Made by a program: the position numbers and the translations under genes
Source of the DNA: Candidatus Thorarchaeota archaeon
Lineage (GTDB): Archaea > Asgardarchaeota > Thorarchaeia > Thorarchaeales > Thorarchaeaceae
Assembly (NCBI GenBank): GCA_004524565.1
Contig: SDNZ01000007.1
Location: 1-42,887, forward strand
DNA length: 42,887 nt
Reading direction: 5' to 3'
In this document: piece by piece, positions 33,831 through 42,708 of the stretch
Numbering within the stretch: position 1 is the stretch's first letter
Layout of the letters: each line of letters opens with the position of its first letter
The notes under the pieces: model-generated
What the model saw: only the letters and a program-made list of their open reading frames with translations
Databases searched by the model: none
Told to the model about the DNA's origin: nothing

Positions 33831-34313
33831 TTGGAACTGGTAATCACAGATTCTGCAATTTCTGCTTTTGCGATAACAGTCCTTATTCTAATCATATATT
33901 CGTTCGATGATCTTCGCACAAGAAAGGTTCCAAATCAATTCGTGTTTTCAGCGTTATTTATTGGAGTATGTATGGGATTACTAAACGGTCATCTCCTTGA
34001 GTATGCAGTACTTCACCTAACTGTCGCAGTTTTTACACTAATTCTGGGGTATATTCTGTTTAGAATCGGTGCTCTAGGCGGAGCTGACGTGAAGACCCTC
34101 TTCACAATTGCCATCATCAGTCCAGGTATTGAATTTGCAGACTGGGGAAATCCTATCCTAGAAGGCATTCTGGTAGTTGGACTGTTGTTCATGATTCCAT
34201 TGATAGTAGGATATCTAATCTCTCAAAGAAAAACAGACGAGAGTAATGTAATTCCATTGATTCCAGTTATACTAGGAGCATATCTAGTGATACAACTGCT
34301 AGCCCTTTTCTAG
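33831..34313 (+). CDS. Prepilin peptidase, family A24 (FlaK/TadV-like)
   Basis: This membrane aspartic protease cleaves signal peptides of type IV pilin-like proteins such as archaellins and adhesion pilins. The 160-residue protein has about five membrane helices. The two catalytic aspartates are in SFDDLRTRKVPNQ (Asp26 or 27) and GALGGADVKTL (Asp86, the GxGD motif in GGAD form). The start is a TTG with GGAGATGG about 7 bases before it. No pilin or secretion gene is adjacent. The 3' end overlaps the convergent KaiC-like gene by four bases. Confidence 0.88.
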   Translation: MELVITDSAISAFAITVLILIIYSFDDLRTRKVPNQFVFSALFIGVCMGLLNGHLLEYAVLHLTVAVFTLILGYILFRIGALGGADVKTLFTIAIISPGIEFADWGNPILEGILVVGLLFMIPLIVGYLISQRKTDESNVIPLIPVILGAYLVIQLLALF

Positions 34314-35047
34314 CGCTTCTTTGTGGTAGAACTCTTCTTAGACTTGATTTCAATCCCATTCTTCCCAATAGCAAAAATATGCTTCTTGAGACTATGTGAG
34401 GTCTGGCGCATCTTCCAGATGAGTAGATCGCGCTTCAGCGTTCCATTATCCTCGAACAGGTTGAGGGATATCAGTCCCTGAGTAACGAATTGCTCGACGC
34501 CAGCTCTACTATGAGCATCAGGGGCTATTGTTTCACTCATTAATAGTGATGTGACTTTTAGTTCTCGCAGTAATGCGCTGATCCTGAATAATTCACTTCG
34601 TACTTCAGATGGTTCGTTAAACTTCATCCCTAGAGCAGAAATGCAATCAATGACAAGTCTCTTAGCTTTTGAATCGTCTACTGCACGGTAGATTTCCTCT
34701 GCAAGTGTACTAACATCAAACCCTCTACGTATAGCATATTTTTCCGAAGTGGGAAGTCCAGCCTTGCTTGATGCCGCGTCAACAATGATGAGTGATTTCT
34801 TTTTCTCAAGAGCCTCTAAATCCCATCCAAATTGGAGAGCCTCAAGTCTTAGGTCATTAGGTCTTGTTTCAAGGGTCACATATACGCCTGGTTCATCATA
34901 TTTGGATGCACCATGATACAAAAACTGAAGACCGAAGATTGTCTTTCCCGAACCAATACCACCGGATACTAGTATTGTACTACCTTCCACCAGACCTCCA
35001 TCTATCAGCTCGTCTAGGCCTGATATTCCAGTTTTCGTTCGAGTCAT
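34310..35047 (-). CDS. KaiC/RecA-superfamily ATPase, single domain
   Basis: The 245-residue protein is a one-domain KaiC-like ATPase. It begins with the typical TGISGLDELIDGGLVEGSTI segment, with Walker A GGIGSGKT (29-36) and Walker B RLVIDCISAL (Asp134); a Glu pair near VTLETRPNDL may supply the catalytic glutamate. Such proteins are frequent in archaea and serve in signalling, often with type IV filament or taxis systems. The C-terminus is Lys/Ser-rich. It is 3 bases after an Lrp-type regulator gene and likely cotranscribed. Confidence 0.9.
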   Translation of the reverse strand: MTRTKTGISGLDELIDGGLVEGSTILVSGGIGSGKTIFGLQFLYHGASKYDEPGVYVTLETRPNDLRLEALQFGWDLEALEKKKSLIIVDAASSKAGLPTSEKYAIRRGFDVSTLAEEIYRAVDDSKAKRLVIDCISALGMKFNEPSEVRSELFRISALLRELKVTSLLMSETIAPDAHSRAGVEQFVTQGLISLNLFEDNGTLKRDLLIWKMRQTSHSLKKHIFAIGKNGIEIKSKKSSTTKKR

Positions 35048-35050
35048 TGA

Positions 35051-35533
35051 CTAATCATCTCTTTCTTCAGGGATTCCGCTAATCTCCCAACCTTTTACTA
35101 CTGAACTCATCTGGTTCATGGTAACCTTCACAATATCAGGAGATTTTCGTAGCATTTCCACACGGTTCTTCAAATCTTGATCATCAGCACCCATTATGAC
35201 TGCATGGATTATCATCGGTTCATTATCAATTGCAACCCAAAGGTATTGATCTTCTTCGCTCAGCTCTGCTGCAAAAGTCTGAGTGCGTTCTTTACTGATC
35301 TCAGGGAGTATATGTCCTCCAATCTCGATTGTAAGCAGAGCCGCTGTTGTGAACCCTATCGCTTCGGGGCGCACTAGTGCACAGAAACGAGTCACAACCT
35401 TATTTTCCTTCAGGCGTTTAGCTCGGAAGTGAATCGTCGTATCTGGTTGGTTTAGCTCTTCAGCTATCTGAGTAAATGGTCTCTTTGCATCCTTTTGGAG
35501 AATCCGGATCAAATCTCTGTCAAGCGGGTCCAT
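35051..35533 (-). CDS. Lrp/AsnC-type transcriptional regulator
   Basis: The 160-residue protein begins with the Lrp helix-turn-helix (MDPLDRDLIRILQKDAKRPF, TQIAEELNQPDTTIHFRAKRL) and continues with a RAM-like ligand-sensing beta-alpha domain (LLTIEIGGHILPE, YLWVAIDNEPMIIHAVIMGAD). The ATG at 35533 places the helix-turn-helix at the N-terminus; the open frame runs upstream to a TTG at 35581. It is probably cotranscribed with the KaiC-like ATPase and may regulate it. Effector unknown. Confidence 0.88.
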   Translation of the reverse strand: MDPLDRDLIRILQKDAKRPFTQIAEELNQPDTTIHFRAKRLKENKVVTRFCALVRPEAIGFTTAALLTIEIGGHILPEISKERTQTFAAELSEEDQYLWVAIDNEPMIIHAVIMGADDQDLKNRVEMLRKSPDIVKVTMNQMSSVVKGWEISGIPEERDD

Positions 35534-35705
35534 AGTATAGAATACCACCTTCCCCGTCAGGAGGGGGTTCTGCGCACCCAATTATCTTTGCGGGCATATT
35601 ATTAAGGATTGTTTGTGTGATTCGCAATCTATTTGGACTATCTTGAAGATTTTACTAAAGAAATAGCTAATTTGCTGGAAAAACCTTGGAAAATCTGCAG
35701 TTTTC

Positions 35706-36077
35706 TCAAGGCATTGCAGGAGGCTGGTTGATTATAGCTAGAGCAGCTGCAGGAATTGAGAAAGCATAGAGAATAGTCCATATCACCGTCCAGAGCATGA
35801 GATATGAGAACAACGAGTTTGTAATCATCTTCTGCATTCCGCCAAGCTGTTCAGGCTCAACGTCTAGCAAGTAACGAATAACAAAGAGACTTATGATATA
35901 GATTAGGAAACCAAGTAGGACTCCTCTAGTACCTGCAAAGGCTTGTCCACCAAGACCACAGATAATGGCACTAATGAGGCCAAAGAAAATCTTGACATAA
36001 TACTGCTGGTCATTTGGTGAATCAGCCCATTTGCCAAACATTCGATTGAAGATGTTCTTCAGCGGAGTAAGGTCCAT
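35706..36077 (-). CDS. EMC6/Rab5-interacting-like membrane protein
   Basis: The 123-residue protein has three membrane helices (about 29-48, 51-69 and 88-113) and a short hydrophilic N-terminus. The helix pair IISAIICGLGGQAFAGTRGVLLGFL-like arrangement (residues about 35-60) and the conserved NSLFSYLMLWTVIWTIL segment match the pattern of EMC6 (Rab5ip family), a core subunit of the eukaryotic ER membrane protein insertase, where the last helix reads xLFTYVLFWTFLYG. EMC6 partners with the Oxa1-type EMC3, which is not in this window. Divergent from rqcH, 78 bases apart. Confidence 0.72.
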   Translation of the reverse strand: MDLTPLKNIFNRMFGKWADSPNDQQYYVKIFFGLISAIICGLGGQAFAGTRGVLLGFLIYIISLFVIRYLLDVEPEQLGGMQKMITNSLFSYLMLWTVIWTILYAFSIPAAALAIINQPPAMP

Positions 36078-36155
36078 ATCTATAACCCACCTATTTGAAG
36101 GTGGTTCAATCGACTATGTTATAATCATGTCGGTTTGATGACGATGTGAACTTCA

Positions 36156-38180
36156 ATGAAGGACTCGATGAGTAATATTGACATTCGCCTTATGCTACCT
36201 GAACTACGTGAGGCTGCAGAAGGTGCTGTAATTAAGAATGTCTACCAGTATGGTGATATTTTCGTCCTCAAACTGTACCAACCAGGAGGCGGCACTACAA
36301 ACCTGCTCATCCATCCAGGAACAAGGGCACATCTTACAGAGTATGCCCGAAAAGCACCTCGTCAGCCTCCACATTTTTGTGCAGTATTAAGGAAGTATCT
36401 TAGAGAAAAACGAGTTCTTTCAATCAAACAGCATGACCTTGATAGAATTCTGATTATTGAGATAGGCAGCGAGGATGAAAGTTACAAGCTAGTAGCAGAG
36501 ATGTTTGGGATGGGAAATATGCTTCTCCTAGATCCGAAAGATACTATCTTTGTAGCAATGCGATATAAGCGAATGAAGGATCGAGATGTTATTCCTAAAG
36601 CTCAGTATGTATTCCCTCCACTAAGAGGAGAGGATTTGTTCAGTATTGAGGATGAATCATTTGAGAAATTATTAGCAGATTCGAATGCAAATATCGTGCG
36701 AACTTTAGCTAGCAGACTAAATCTTGATTCATTGAGTTGCGAGGAGATTTGTGCACTATCATCAGTAGCACCCAAAGTAATGGTCCCAGACATTGATAGT
36801 CAAACTCTCTCTGATTTGAAGGGAGGATTTACAGAATTCATTGAGAAGTTAAAAGCAGGTGTTTCTCAGCCTAGTGTGATTCTTGATGTGGAACCATCCG
36901 ATGAGGGGGATACATCGGACTACATCGCATTCTCACCATTTCCATTCAAACTCTATAATGATTTACCATCTGAATCCTTTGATACTTTTAGTCAAGCTCT
37001 GGACGAGTTTTATGGTGTATCAGATAGTGAGCTTGAAGATGAGGAGCTGCAGAGCGAACAGACAAAAGAACAGAAGCGCCTGCAAAGAATCATTGACAAA
37101 CAGGAAGAGGGTATTGAGAATCTGAGAACAAAAGCCGAGGAATTACGAGTCTTCGGGGAACTAATCTACTCTCATTTTGCAGTAACTCAAGAAGTTCTCG
37201 AAACTGTGACTAATGCCAGAACGAACGGTCATTCTTGGGATGAAATCATTCGAAGAATTGACGAAGGAAAAGCAAAGGGAATTCCATCGGCTATGATTAT
37301 TGATAGGATAATTCCATCGCAGGGGCAAATCGTTGCCATTCTAAATGATTCCAAAGTAACTCTAGATATTCGACTCACAGCTCAAGATAATGCTTCTCGC
37401 GCTTACGATCAAGCAAAGAAATCTGAGGCTAAAATAAAGGGAGCCCAAACTCAGATTGAGAGGACAAAAGCTAAACTAGAGAAACTGGAAGTTAGCATCG
37501 CAGAACCCACTATCAAGCAAGTCCGAGTAAAGACCAGAAAGAAACGGTGGTATGAGAAATTCCGTTGGTTCATATCATCAGAGGGTTATCTGATTATTGG
37601 TGGAAGAGATATCAAGAGTAATGAAGACATTGCTAAGCGTCAAATGAGTGCAAATGATATTTTCCTACATGCGTCAATTCACGGTGCACCGTATACTTTA
37701 ATCAAAGTCACAGATGATGCGCCAGGTCAGCAAACAATTGATGAAGCAGCACAGTTTGCGGTGACATTCTCTAGAGCGTGGCAGGATGGTCTATCGGGAG
37801 GTGATGCATATTGGGTAAATCCGGAGCAAGTAAGCTTTAGCCCACCCTCAGGAGAAAGCTTGCCTGCAGGTTCAGTTATGATATATGGAACAAAGAATCT
37901 CTTACGAAAGGTACCTGTAGAATTGGCAGTGGGAGTACTATTAGAAGAAGACTATGCAATTCCGATATCTGGTCCTCCAACAGCTATTGAGGTTCAAACT
38001 GAGTATTTTGTACGGGTCATACCTGGCGATGAAAAGAAAGGACAGGCAGTCAAAACAATACAGGCTATCTTGAAAAAACTCGTTCTAGAAGAACAATCTC
38101 ACTTAGTAAGTCAAATTCCACAGGAAGATTTGATGCGTGTTCTTCCTGCGGGTGGTGCAAAAGTAGTAAACCAATCTTGA
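36156..38180 (+). CDS. rqcH: Ribosome quality control protein RqcH/NEMF/Rqc2
   Basis: The protein binds stalled large ribosomal subunits with peptidyl-tRNA and recruits tRNA-Ala to add C-terminal alanine tails. The 674-residue product has an N-terminal NFACT-N domain (SNIDIRLMLPELREAAEGAV; the conserved Asp-Arg pair is D96-R97 in HDLDRIL), a helical and coiled-coil centre (about 290-460), and the NFACT-R domain (KFRWFISSEGYLIIGGRDIK, NDIFLHASIHGAPYTLIK). Length agrees with archaeal members. A second ATG four codons in is an equal start candidate. Confidence 0.95.
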   Translation: MKDSMSNIDIRLMLPELREAAEGAVIKNVYQYGDIFVLKLYQPGGGTTNLLIHPGTRAHLTEYARKAPRQPPHFCAVLRKYLREKRVLSIKQHDLDRILIIEIGSEDESYKLVAEMFGMGNMLLLDPKDTIFVAMRYKRMKDRDVIPKAQYVFPPLRGEDLFSIEDESFEKLLADSNANIVRTLASRLNLDSLSCEEICALSSVAPKVMVPDIDSQTLSDLKGGFTEFIEKLKAGVSQPSVILDVEPSDEGDTSDYIAFSPFPFKLYNDLPSESFDTFSQALDEFYGVSDSELEDEELQSEQTKEQKRLQRIIDKQEEGIENLRTKAEELRVFGELIYSHFAVTQEVLETVTNARTNGHSWDEIIRRIDEGKAKGIPSAMIIDRIIPSQGQIVAILNDSKVTLDIRLTAQDNASRAYDQAKKSEAKIKGAQTQIERTKAKLEKLEVSIAEPTIKQVRVKTRKKRWYEKFRWFISSEGYLIIGGRDIKSNEDIAKRQMSANDIFLHASIHGAPYTLIKVTDDAPGQQTIDEAAQFAVTFSRAWQDGLSGGDAYWVNPEQVSFSPPSGESLPAGSVMIYGTKNLLRKVPVELAVGVLLEEDYAIPISGPPTAIEVQTEYFVRVIPGDEKKGQAVKTIQAILKKLVLEEQSHLVSQIPQEDLMRVLPAGGAKVVNQS

Positions 38181-38312
38181 TATGTTGTGAATATGATTTG
38201 GAAGCGATACAGACAGATTTAAAATCGCAGAGATTGCAGTTCAGCTTGAGAAGACACTCTGCCAGTTGGTCAATGAGTGTCCAACCAACTTCTTGAGATT
38301 GGAGGATAGTTC

Positions 38313-38900
38313 GTGTCGGATCCCACTCATTCAATGTTTGTAAAAGACATCATGGCGGTCAATGTAGTGACAATGCCCCTTGATGCATCTGTGTTTGAGG
38401 TTTCTAAGTCTATGTCTGAAATGGATATAGGATCGGTAATTATTACTGACAAGGAAAGACCAGTAGGTATAATCACAGAGGCAGACATTGTTCGACGTGT
38501 TATTGCTGAAGAAAAAGATGTGAAAGCAACATCCGCATCGGAGATAATGTCCTCACCAATAATTCATGTGGAACCTGGAACAGGGCTCACAGAAGCAATG
38601 AGAGTTATGGCAAAGAGTAACATTAGACGAGTAGCAGTCCTGAAGAATAATTCACTTGCAGGAATCATTACATCAAGAGATATCCTTCGCTGGTCTCCAG
38701 AACTTATCGATATTCTTGTAGAATCACTGCGACTCAGAAACGAAGATGCAGTACGAGAAAGAGCAGAAGATGAGGATGATGAACTCATTGCTTATGGCGG
38801 CGAATGTTCAAACTGTGGAGAATATTCAACAGACTTAGTTCTTGAGGATGATGAATACCTCTGCGAATCATGCCGCGAGAGTTGGGAAGACAGTGAATGA
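38313..38900 (+). CDS. CBS-pair protein with C-terminal zinc ribbon
   Basis: The 195-residue protein has two CBS domains (about 8-62 and 75-130; VKDIMAVNVVTMPLDASVFE and ASEIMSSPIIHVEPGTGLTE), which form a Bateman module that binds adenine nucleotides. A Glu/Asp-rich helix and a zinc ribbon (CSNCGEYSTD, CESCRESWED) follow. The start is GTG with GGAGG about 8 bases before it. Its last bases overlap the upstream ATG of the next CBS gene. Target protein unknown. Confidence 0.9.
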   Translation: MSDPTHSMFVKDIMAVNVVTMPLDASVFEVSKSMSEMDIGSVIITDKERPVGIITEADIVRRVIAEEKDVKATSASEIMSSPIIHVEPGTGLTEAMRVMAKSNIRRVAVLKNNSLAGIITSRDILRWSPELIDILVESLRLRNEDAVRERAEDEDDELIAYGGECSNCGEYSTDLVLEDDEYLCESCRESWEDSE

Positions 38901-38947
38901 CTGCTCCTGTCATGGGGAAATTTGTACACAATTTGGAGGATGGAAAG

Positions 38948-39751
38948 ATGAAAGTAAGTCAGATTATGATTGAACCAGATACGATAAGTAAAGATCAAAG
39001 ACTCTCATATGCCTTAGAACAATTGAATAAGAAGGGTATAGAACGACTTGTTGTTGTTCAAGATGGAGAGGTCACGGGTATTCTAACATATGCAGACATT
39101 GCAGATCGACTGGGTGTAAGCAAGGTTGTTGCCCTTTCAATACAAAGACTCCATGTGTCGAGCGCAATGACTGATACGGTAATTACTGTTGGGCCTGATG
39201 ATGATGTGACCGAAGTAGCTCAACTTATGATTGAGAGGGGTATGAGCGGGTGTCCAGTAGTTGACGAGGATAACAAACTTGTTGGTGTTATTACAAAAGT
39301 GCAGATGTCCAAACTCGTCGATAGATTTGACAAAATCAAGGTTTCCGAACTGATGACCAAAGAAGATATACTTCAAGTAAATCCTGTAACACGGCTGGTT
39401 AAAGCTCGAGGAGACATGCTTGCCGCGGGATATTCTGGTCTTCCTGTTACTGATGGCGGCCGTGTGCTTGGTCTGATTACTGAGAGAATGGTTGCTGATG
39501 CGATGGCACGTTTCACTGTAGAAGTTCCAGATAAGCACAGAGCTAATCAAGTGCGACAGATTCGTGTAGTAGATGCAATGCTGCAACAACCACCTCTTAT
39601 TGGTCCTGATGAATCTATATCTGAAGCCGCATCAAAGATGATTGAAGCAAACCTGAATACACTTCCAGTGGTTGAAAAAGGGAACAGATTGATTGGTATG
39701 ATAAGTGCTACAGACCTGACTCGTTTCGTTGCAAACAAGTTTAAGGTCTAG
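38948..39751 (+). CDS. Four-CBS-domain protein
   Basis: The protein is made of four CBS domains in tandem: VSQIMIEPDTISKDQRLSYA, VSSAMTDTVITVGPDDDVTE, VSELMTKEDILQVNPVTRLV and VVDAMLQQPPLIGPDESISE, each with its downstream G-V/L-I-T strand. Such double Bateman modules sense AMP, ATP or S-adenosylmethionine. The ATG at 38948 follows GGAGG at 38936-38940 and gives a normal N-terminus; an ATG at 38897 overlapping the previous stop (ATGA) would add 17 residues. It is coupled to the CBS/zinc-ribbon gene and probably works with it. Confidence 0.9.
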   Translation: MKVSQIMIEPDTISKDQRLSYALEQLNKKGIERLVVVQDGEVTGILTYADIADRLGVSKVVALSIQRLHVSSAMTDTVITVGPDDDVTEVAQLMIERGMSGCPVVDEDNKLVGVITKVQMSKLVDRFDKIKVSELMTKEDILQVNPVTRLVKARGDMLAAGYSGLPVTDGGRVLGLITERMVADAMARFTVEVPDKHRANQVRQIRVVDAMLQQPPLIGPDESISEAASKMIEANLNTLPVVEKGNRLIGMISATDLTRFVANKFKV

Positions 39752-39810
39752 ATTGCACCTGTATATTATTGGTCACTGTTTACAACTGACCACACAGATG
39801 TGGTTGCCAA

Positions 39811-41115
39811 ATGGCAGTAGATTTGATTCTCAAAGATGGGATTGTTATAGTAAATGATAGAGAGACTATACAATCCATTGCTGTAGATAATGGCAAGATT
39901 GAGGGTTTCTATAAACAAGGTGAAGAACCAGAGGGCAAGAAAATCATAGATTGCAGAGGACTTTACATTCTTCCGGGCCTTATCGATATGCATGTTCACC
40001 TTCGCGATTTGCATCAATCAGAAAAGGAGGATTATGAAACAGGAACCATGGCTGCTGCTGCAGGTGGAATTACAACAGTTGTTGATATGCCAAATTCTAT
40101 TCCCCCTGTTCTAACCCGTAAGGTTCTAGATGAGAAAATCGCTAGTGCATCCCAAAAACGATTCGTGAACGTAGGATTTTATGCAGGGATTGGTAAGATC
40201 TTTGACAGTTCGATGGTTCCTGACATTCTTGGTCTGAAGGTATATCCCCACTCACCATTACTCTATGGAATTCATTTTGATAGAAAACAGATTGAGAAAT
40301 GCGTAAAACTTGCCAAAAAGCACAATCTCCCGCTTCTGTTCCATCCCGATTCATCATCAAAAGATGACAGACCACGCACACGAGAGGAATTCTTCCATAT
40401 TCATAGCTGCGAGAGTGAAGTCAATTCAGTCCAAGCATTTTTGGATGCAAAAGTCGAATATGAAGCAAGACTCCATGTATGTCATGTAAGCTGTTCAGCT
40501 ACTGCAAGGTTGATTTTAGAACATAGAGCGGAACACACCCTGACTGCAGAAGTAACACCACATCACATGTTTTTGTCCGGTGATATGTTTCCGCACGACG
40601 ATGGGACAGCCAAAATGCTGCCACCGCTCAGGTCTCCTTATGACACACAGATGCTTGCACAAGCTCTATGCATGAAATGTGCCATAGACTGTGTAGCTTC
40701 TGATCACGCACCTCATACGATGCCTGAGAAAACCGCACCATTTCTTGAAGCAGCTTCGGGGATTCCAGGTCTTGAAACTACTTTGCCATTAATGCTCACA
40801 GAAGTATTCGAGGGGAGAATTAGTTGGATTGATTTTCTTAGATGTTGTTGCTCAGGGCCAGCAATGATACTGGGGATTCCAAATAAGGGAATATTGGCAC
40901 AAGGATATGATGCAGATATTGCCCTAGTACGAAGGCAAGAGTGGTATATTTCAGGGGCAGACTTCCAGTCCAAAGCAAAAATCACACCATTTGAAGGGCG
41001 CCGAGTACTGGCAAAACCTGTTACAACTATTGTAGATGGGCAAATAGTGTATCACGAAGGTAGATTTATGGTGGGACCAGGGATTGTAGGAAAAGTACCA
41101 ATACGCAAAGCGTAA
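39811..41115 (+). CDS. pyrC: Dihydroorotase
   Basis: Cyclises carbamoyl aspartate to dihydroorotate in pyrimidine synthesis. The 434-residue amidohydrolase has the metal motif DMHVHLRD (His61, His63), KEDYETGTMAAAAGGITTVV, Lys143 in LGLKVYP as a candidate carboxylated bridging lysine, HVCHVS, TPHHMFLS, and ASDHAPH with the catalytic Asp298. A small hairpin (ACCACA-TGTGGT, 39789-39804) lies just before the start. Related amidohydrolases such as hydantoinase and allantoinase are possible, but the KEDYETGT and ASDHAPH motifs favour dihydroorotase. No other pyr gene is nearby. Confidence 0.9.
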   Translation: MAVDLILKDGIVIVNDRETIQSIAVDNGKIEGFYKQGEEPEGKKIIDCRGLYILPGLIDMHVHLRDLHQSEKEDYETGTMAAAAGGITTVVDMPNSIPPVLTRKVLDEKIASASQKRFVNVGFYAGIGKIFDSSMVPDILGLKVYPHSPLLYGIHFDRKQIEKCVKLAKKHNLPLLFHPDSSSKDDRPRTREEFFHIHSCESEVNSVQAFLDAKVEYEARLHVCHVSCSATARLILEHRAEHTLTAEVTPHHMFLSGDMFPHDDGTAKMLPPLRSPYDTQMLAQALCMKCAIDCVASDHAPHTMPEKTAPFLEAASGIPGLETTLPLMLTEVFEGRISWIDFLRCCCSGPAMILGIPNKGILAQGYDADIALVRRQEWYISGADFQSKAKITPFEGRRVLAKPVTTIVDGQIVYHEGRFMVGPGIVGKVPIRKA

Positions 41116-41169
41116 TGACTGCAAAACAAATAACGGTGAAACTTCTCAATATCAGTGAGTTGATACAAC

Positions 41170-41799
41170 ATGTCCAATGCATATTCAGATGAGGATGGAA
41201 ATTTCTTGGTTGGACTTGCAAGGAAGACAGTAGATGAATATGTTACTCAAATGAGAAAATCAGAAGTTCCTAGCGATACACCAAAGCATCTCAAAGAAAA
41301 ATCTGGGGTTTTCGTTACGCTGAACTCTATAACTAGTAGCAGGGTTGCATTACGTGGATGTATTGGGCGTCCGTATCCTTCTCAGCCATTAGTTGAAGCG
41401 GTCATCGATTCGTCTGTAGATTCTGCAGTTAATGATCCTCGTTTTCCTCCAGTTACTCCAAGAGAACTTGATACTATCATTGTCGACCTAAGTGTCCTGA
41501 CACCTCCAATGAAAATCGAATATTCAAAACCAGAAGATCTATTGAATCTCGTGAAGGTGGGTCGTGACGGACTAATCGCATCTAGAGGAATGTGGCGAGG
41601 GCTTTTATTACCGCAGGTGCCTGTTGACTGGAAATGGAATACCCTTGAGTTCTTGGAACACACTTGTAACAAGGCTGGACTTCCCGAAGATGCATGGAGA
41701 GACCCAAGGACAGAGTTCATGTCCTTTCAAGCTGTAATATTTGGTGAAGAAAAGCCAAGGGGAAACATCGTGAGAGACCCCAGTCATCCAAAATGTTGA
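41170..41799 (+). CDS. AMMECR1-domain protein
   Basis: The 209-residue protein belongs to the AMMECR1 family, found in archaea and eukaryotes. The hallmark LRGCIG motif is present (RGCIGRPYPSQPLVEAV), followed by DPRFPPVTPRELDTIIVDLS, KVGRDGLIASRGMWRGLLLP and the C-terminal TLEFLEHTCNKAGLPEDAW. The cysteine in LRGCIG suggests a redox or catalytic role, but no activity is firmly established. It sits between pyrC and nadC in a plus-strand series with short gaps (9 bases to nadC). Confidence 0.93.
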   Translation: MSNAYSDEDGNFLVGLARKTVDEYVTQMRKSEVPSDTPKHLKEKSGVFVTLNSITSSRVALRGCIGRPYPSQPLVEAVIDSSVDSAVNDPRFPPVTPRELDTIIVDLSVLTPPMKIEYSKPEDLLNLVKVGRDGLIASRGMWRGLLLPQVPVDWKWNTLEFLEHTCNKAGLPEDAWRDPRTEFMSFQAVIFGEEKPRGNIVRDPSHPKC

Positions 41800-41808
41800 G
41801 GTGATTAT

Positions 41809-42666
41809 GTGAATACACTCCCACCAGAGATCATTGAAACCCTGAAGAAGTTCCTTGAGGAAGATGTAAGATCTGGAGACATTACTACAAATGTGACAAT
41901 ACCTGTAGAGAAGACAGCGCTTGCTACAGTCTATGCAAGAGAGAAGGCAGTACTTGCAGGTATCAAAGAGGCTGAAGCTATCGCGTACTTGACGGGGCTT
42001 ACCTATGAAGTTCTAGCATTCGAAGGGAATTGGGTTAATTCAGGAGACCCTGTTATTCGACTACGAGGTAGTGCAAGGACACTTCTCACTGTGGAACGAT
42101 TAATTCTCAATATAATTCAACGAATGAGTGGGATTGCAACAAAGACCTACAGAATGGTAAGTATAGCAAGAGAAGTAAATCCAAAAGTAAAGATTGCTTG
42201 TACGCGAAAGACCACCCCAGGATTCAGATTCTTTGAGAAGCGAGCCGTTGTTATCGGAGGTGGAGATCCACATCGTTACTCACTCGATGATATGGTTCTC
42301 ATCAAGAATAATCACATAACAGCAGTTGGAGGGGTCCATGCTGCAGTCAGTTCTGCGAAGGATGCTGTTTCATTCAGCAAGAAGATTTCATGTGAGGTAC
42401 GCACACTGCAAGAAGCTCAAGAGGCAATAGGTGCTGGTGCTAACATCGTACTTCTCGATAATTTCTCCCCTAAGGATGTTGGAGGTGTTGTTGAGGTTCT
42501 TAAGAGCAAAGGCATGCGTGGAAATGTTATCCTTGAAGTTTCGGGTGGCATTAATGAAGAGAATGTCAGAGAATACGCGCGTAATGAGATTGATGTGATA
42601 TCTTCAGGCTCTTTAACACACTCTTACAATGCAATGGATTTCAATATGCGACTCTCTTTGAATTAG
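41809..42666 (+). CDS. nadC: Nicotinate-nucleotide pyrophosphorylase (quinolinate phosphoribosyltransferase)
   Basis: Makes nicotinate mononucleotide from quinolinate and PRPP in NAD synthesis. The 285-residue protein has the family motifs EDVRSGDITTNVTIP, ILNIIQRMSGIAT, CTRKTTPGFRFFEKRAV, GGGDPHRYSLDDMVLIKNNHI and the C-terminal barrel strands NIVLLDNFSP and ILEVSGGINEENV, and IDVISSGSLTHS. The start is a GTG preceded by GAGGTGA. nadA and nadB are not in the window. Confidence 0.96.
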   Translation: MNTLPPEIIETLKKFLEEDVRSGDITTNVTIPVEKTALATVYAREKAVLAGIKEAEAIAYLTGLTYEVLAFEGNWVNSGDPVIRLRGSARTLLTVERLILNIIQRMSGIATKTYRMVSIAREVNPKVKIACTRKTTPGFRFFEKRAVVIGGGDPHRYSLDDMVLIKNNHITAVGGVHAAVSSAKDAVSFSKKISCEVRTLQEAQEAIGAGANIVLLDNFSPKDVGGVVEVLKSKGMRGNVILEVSGGINEENVREYARNEIDVISSGSLTHSYNAMDFNMRLSLN

Positions 42667-42708
42667 CTATTTCAAATATCGCAAATTTCGATTAATTGAG
42701 GGATTTAG

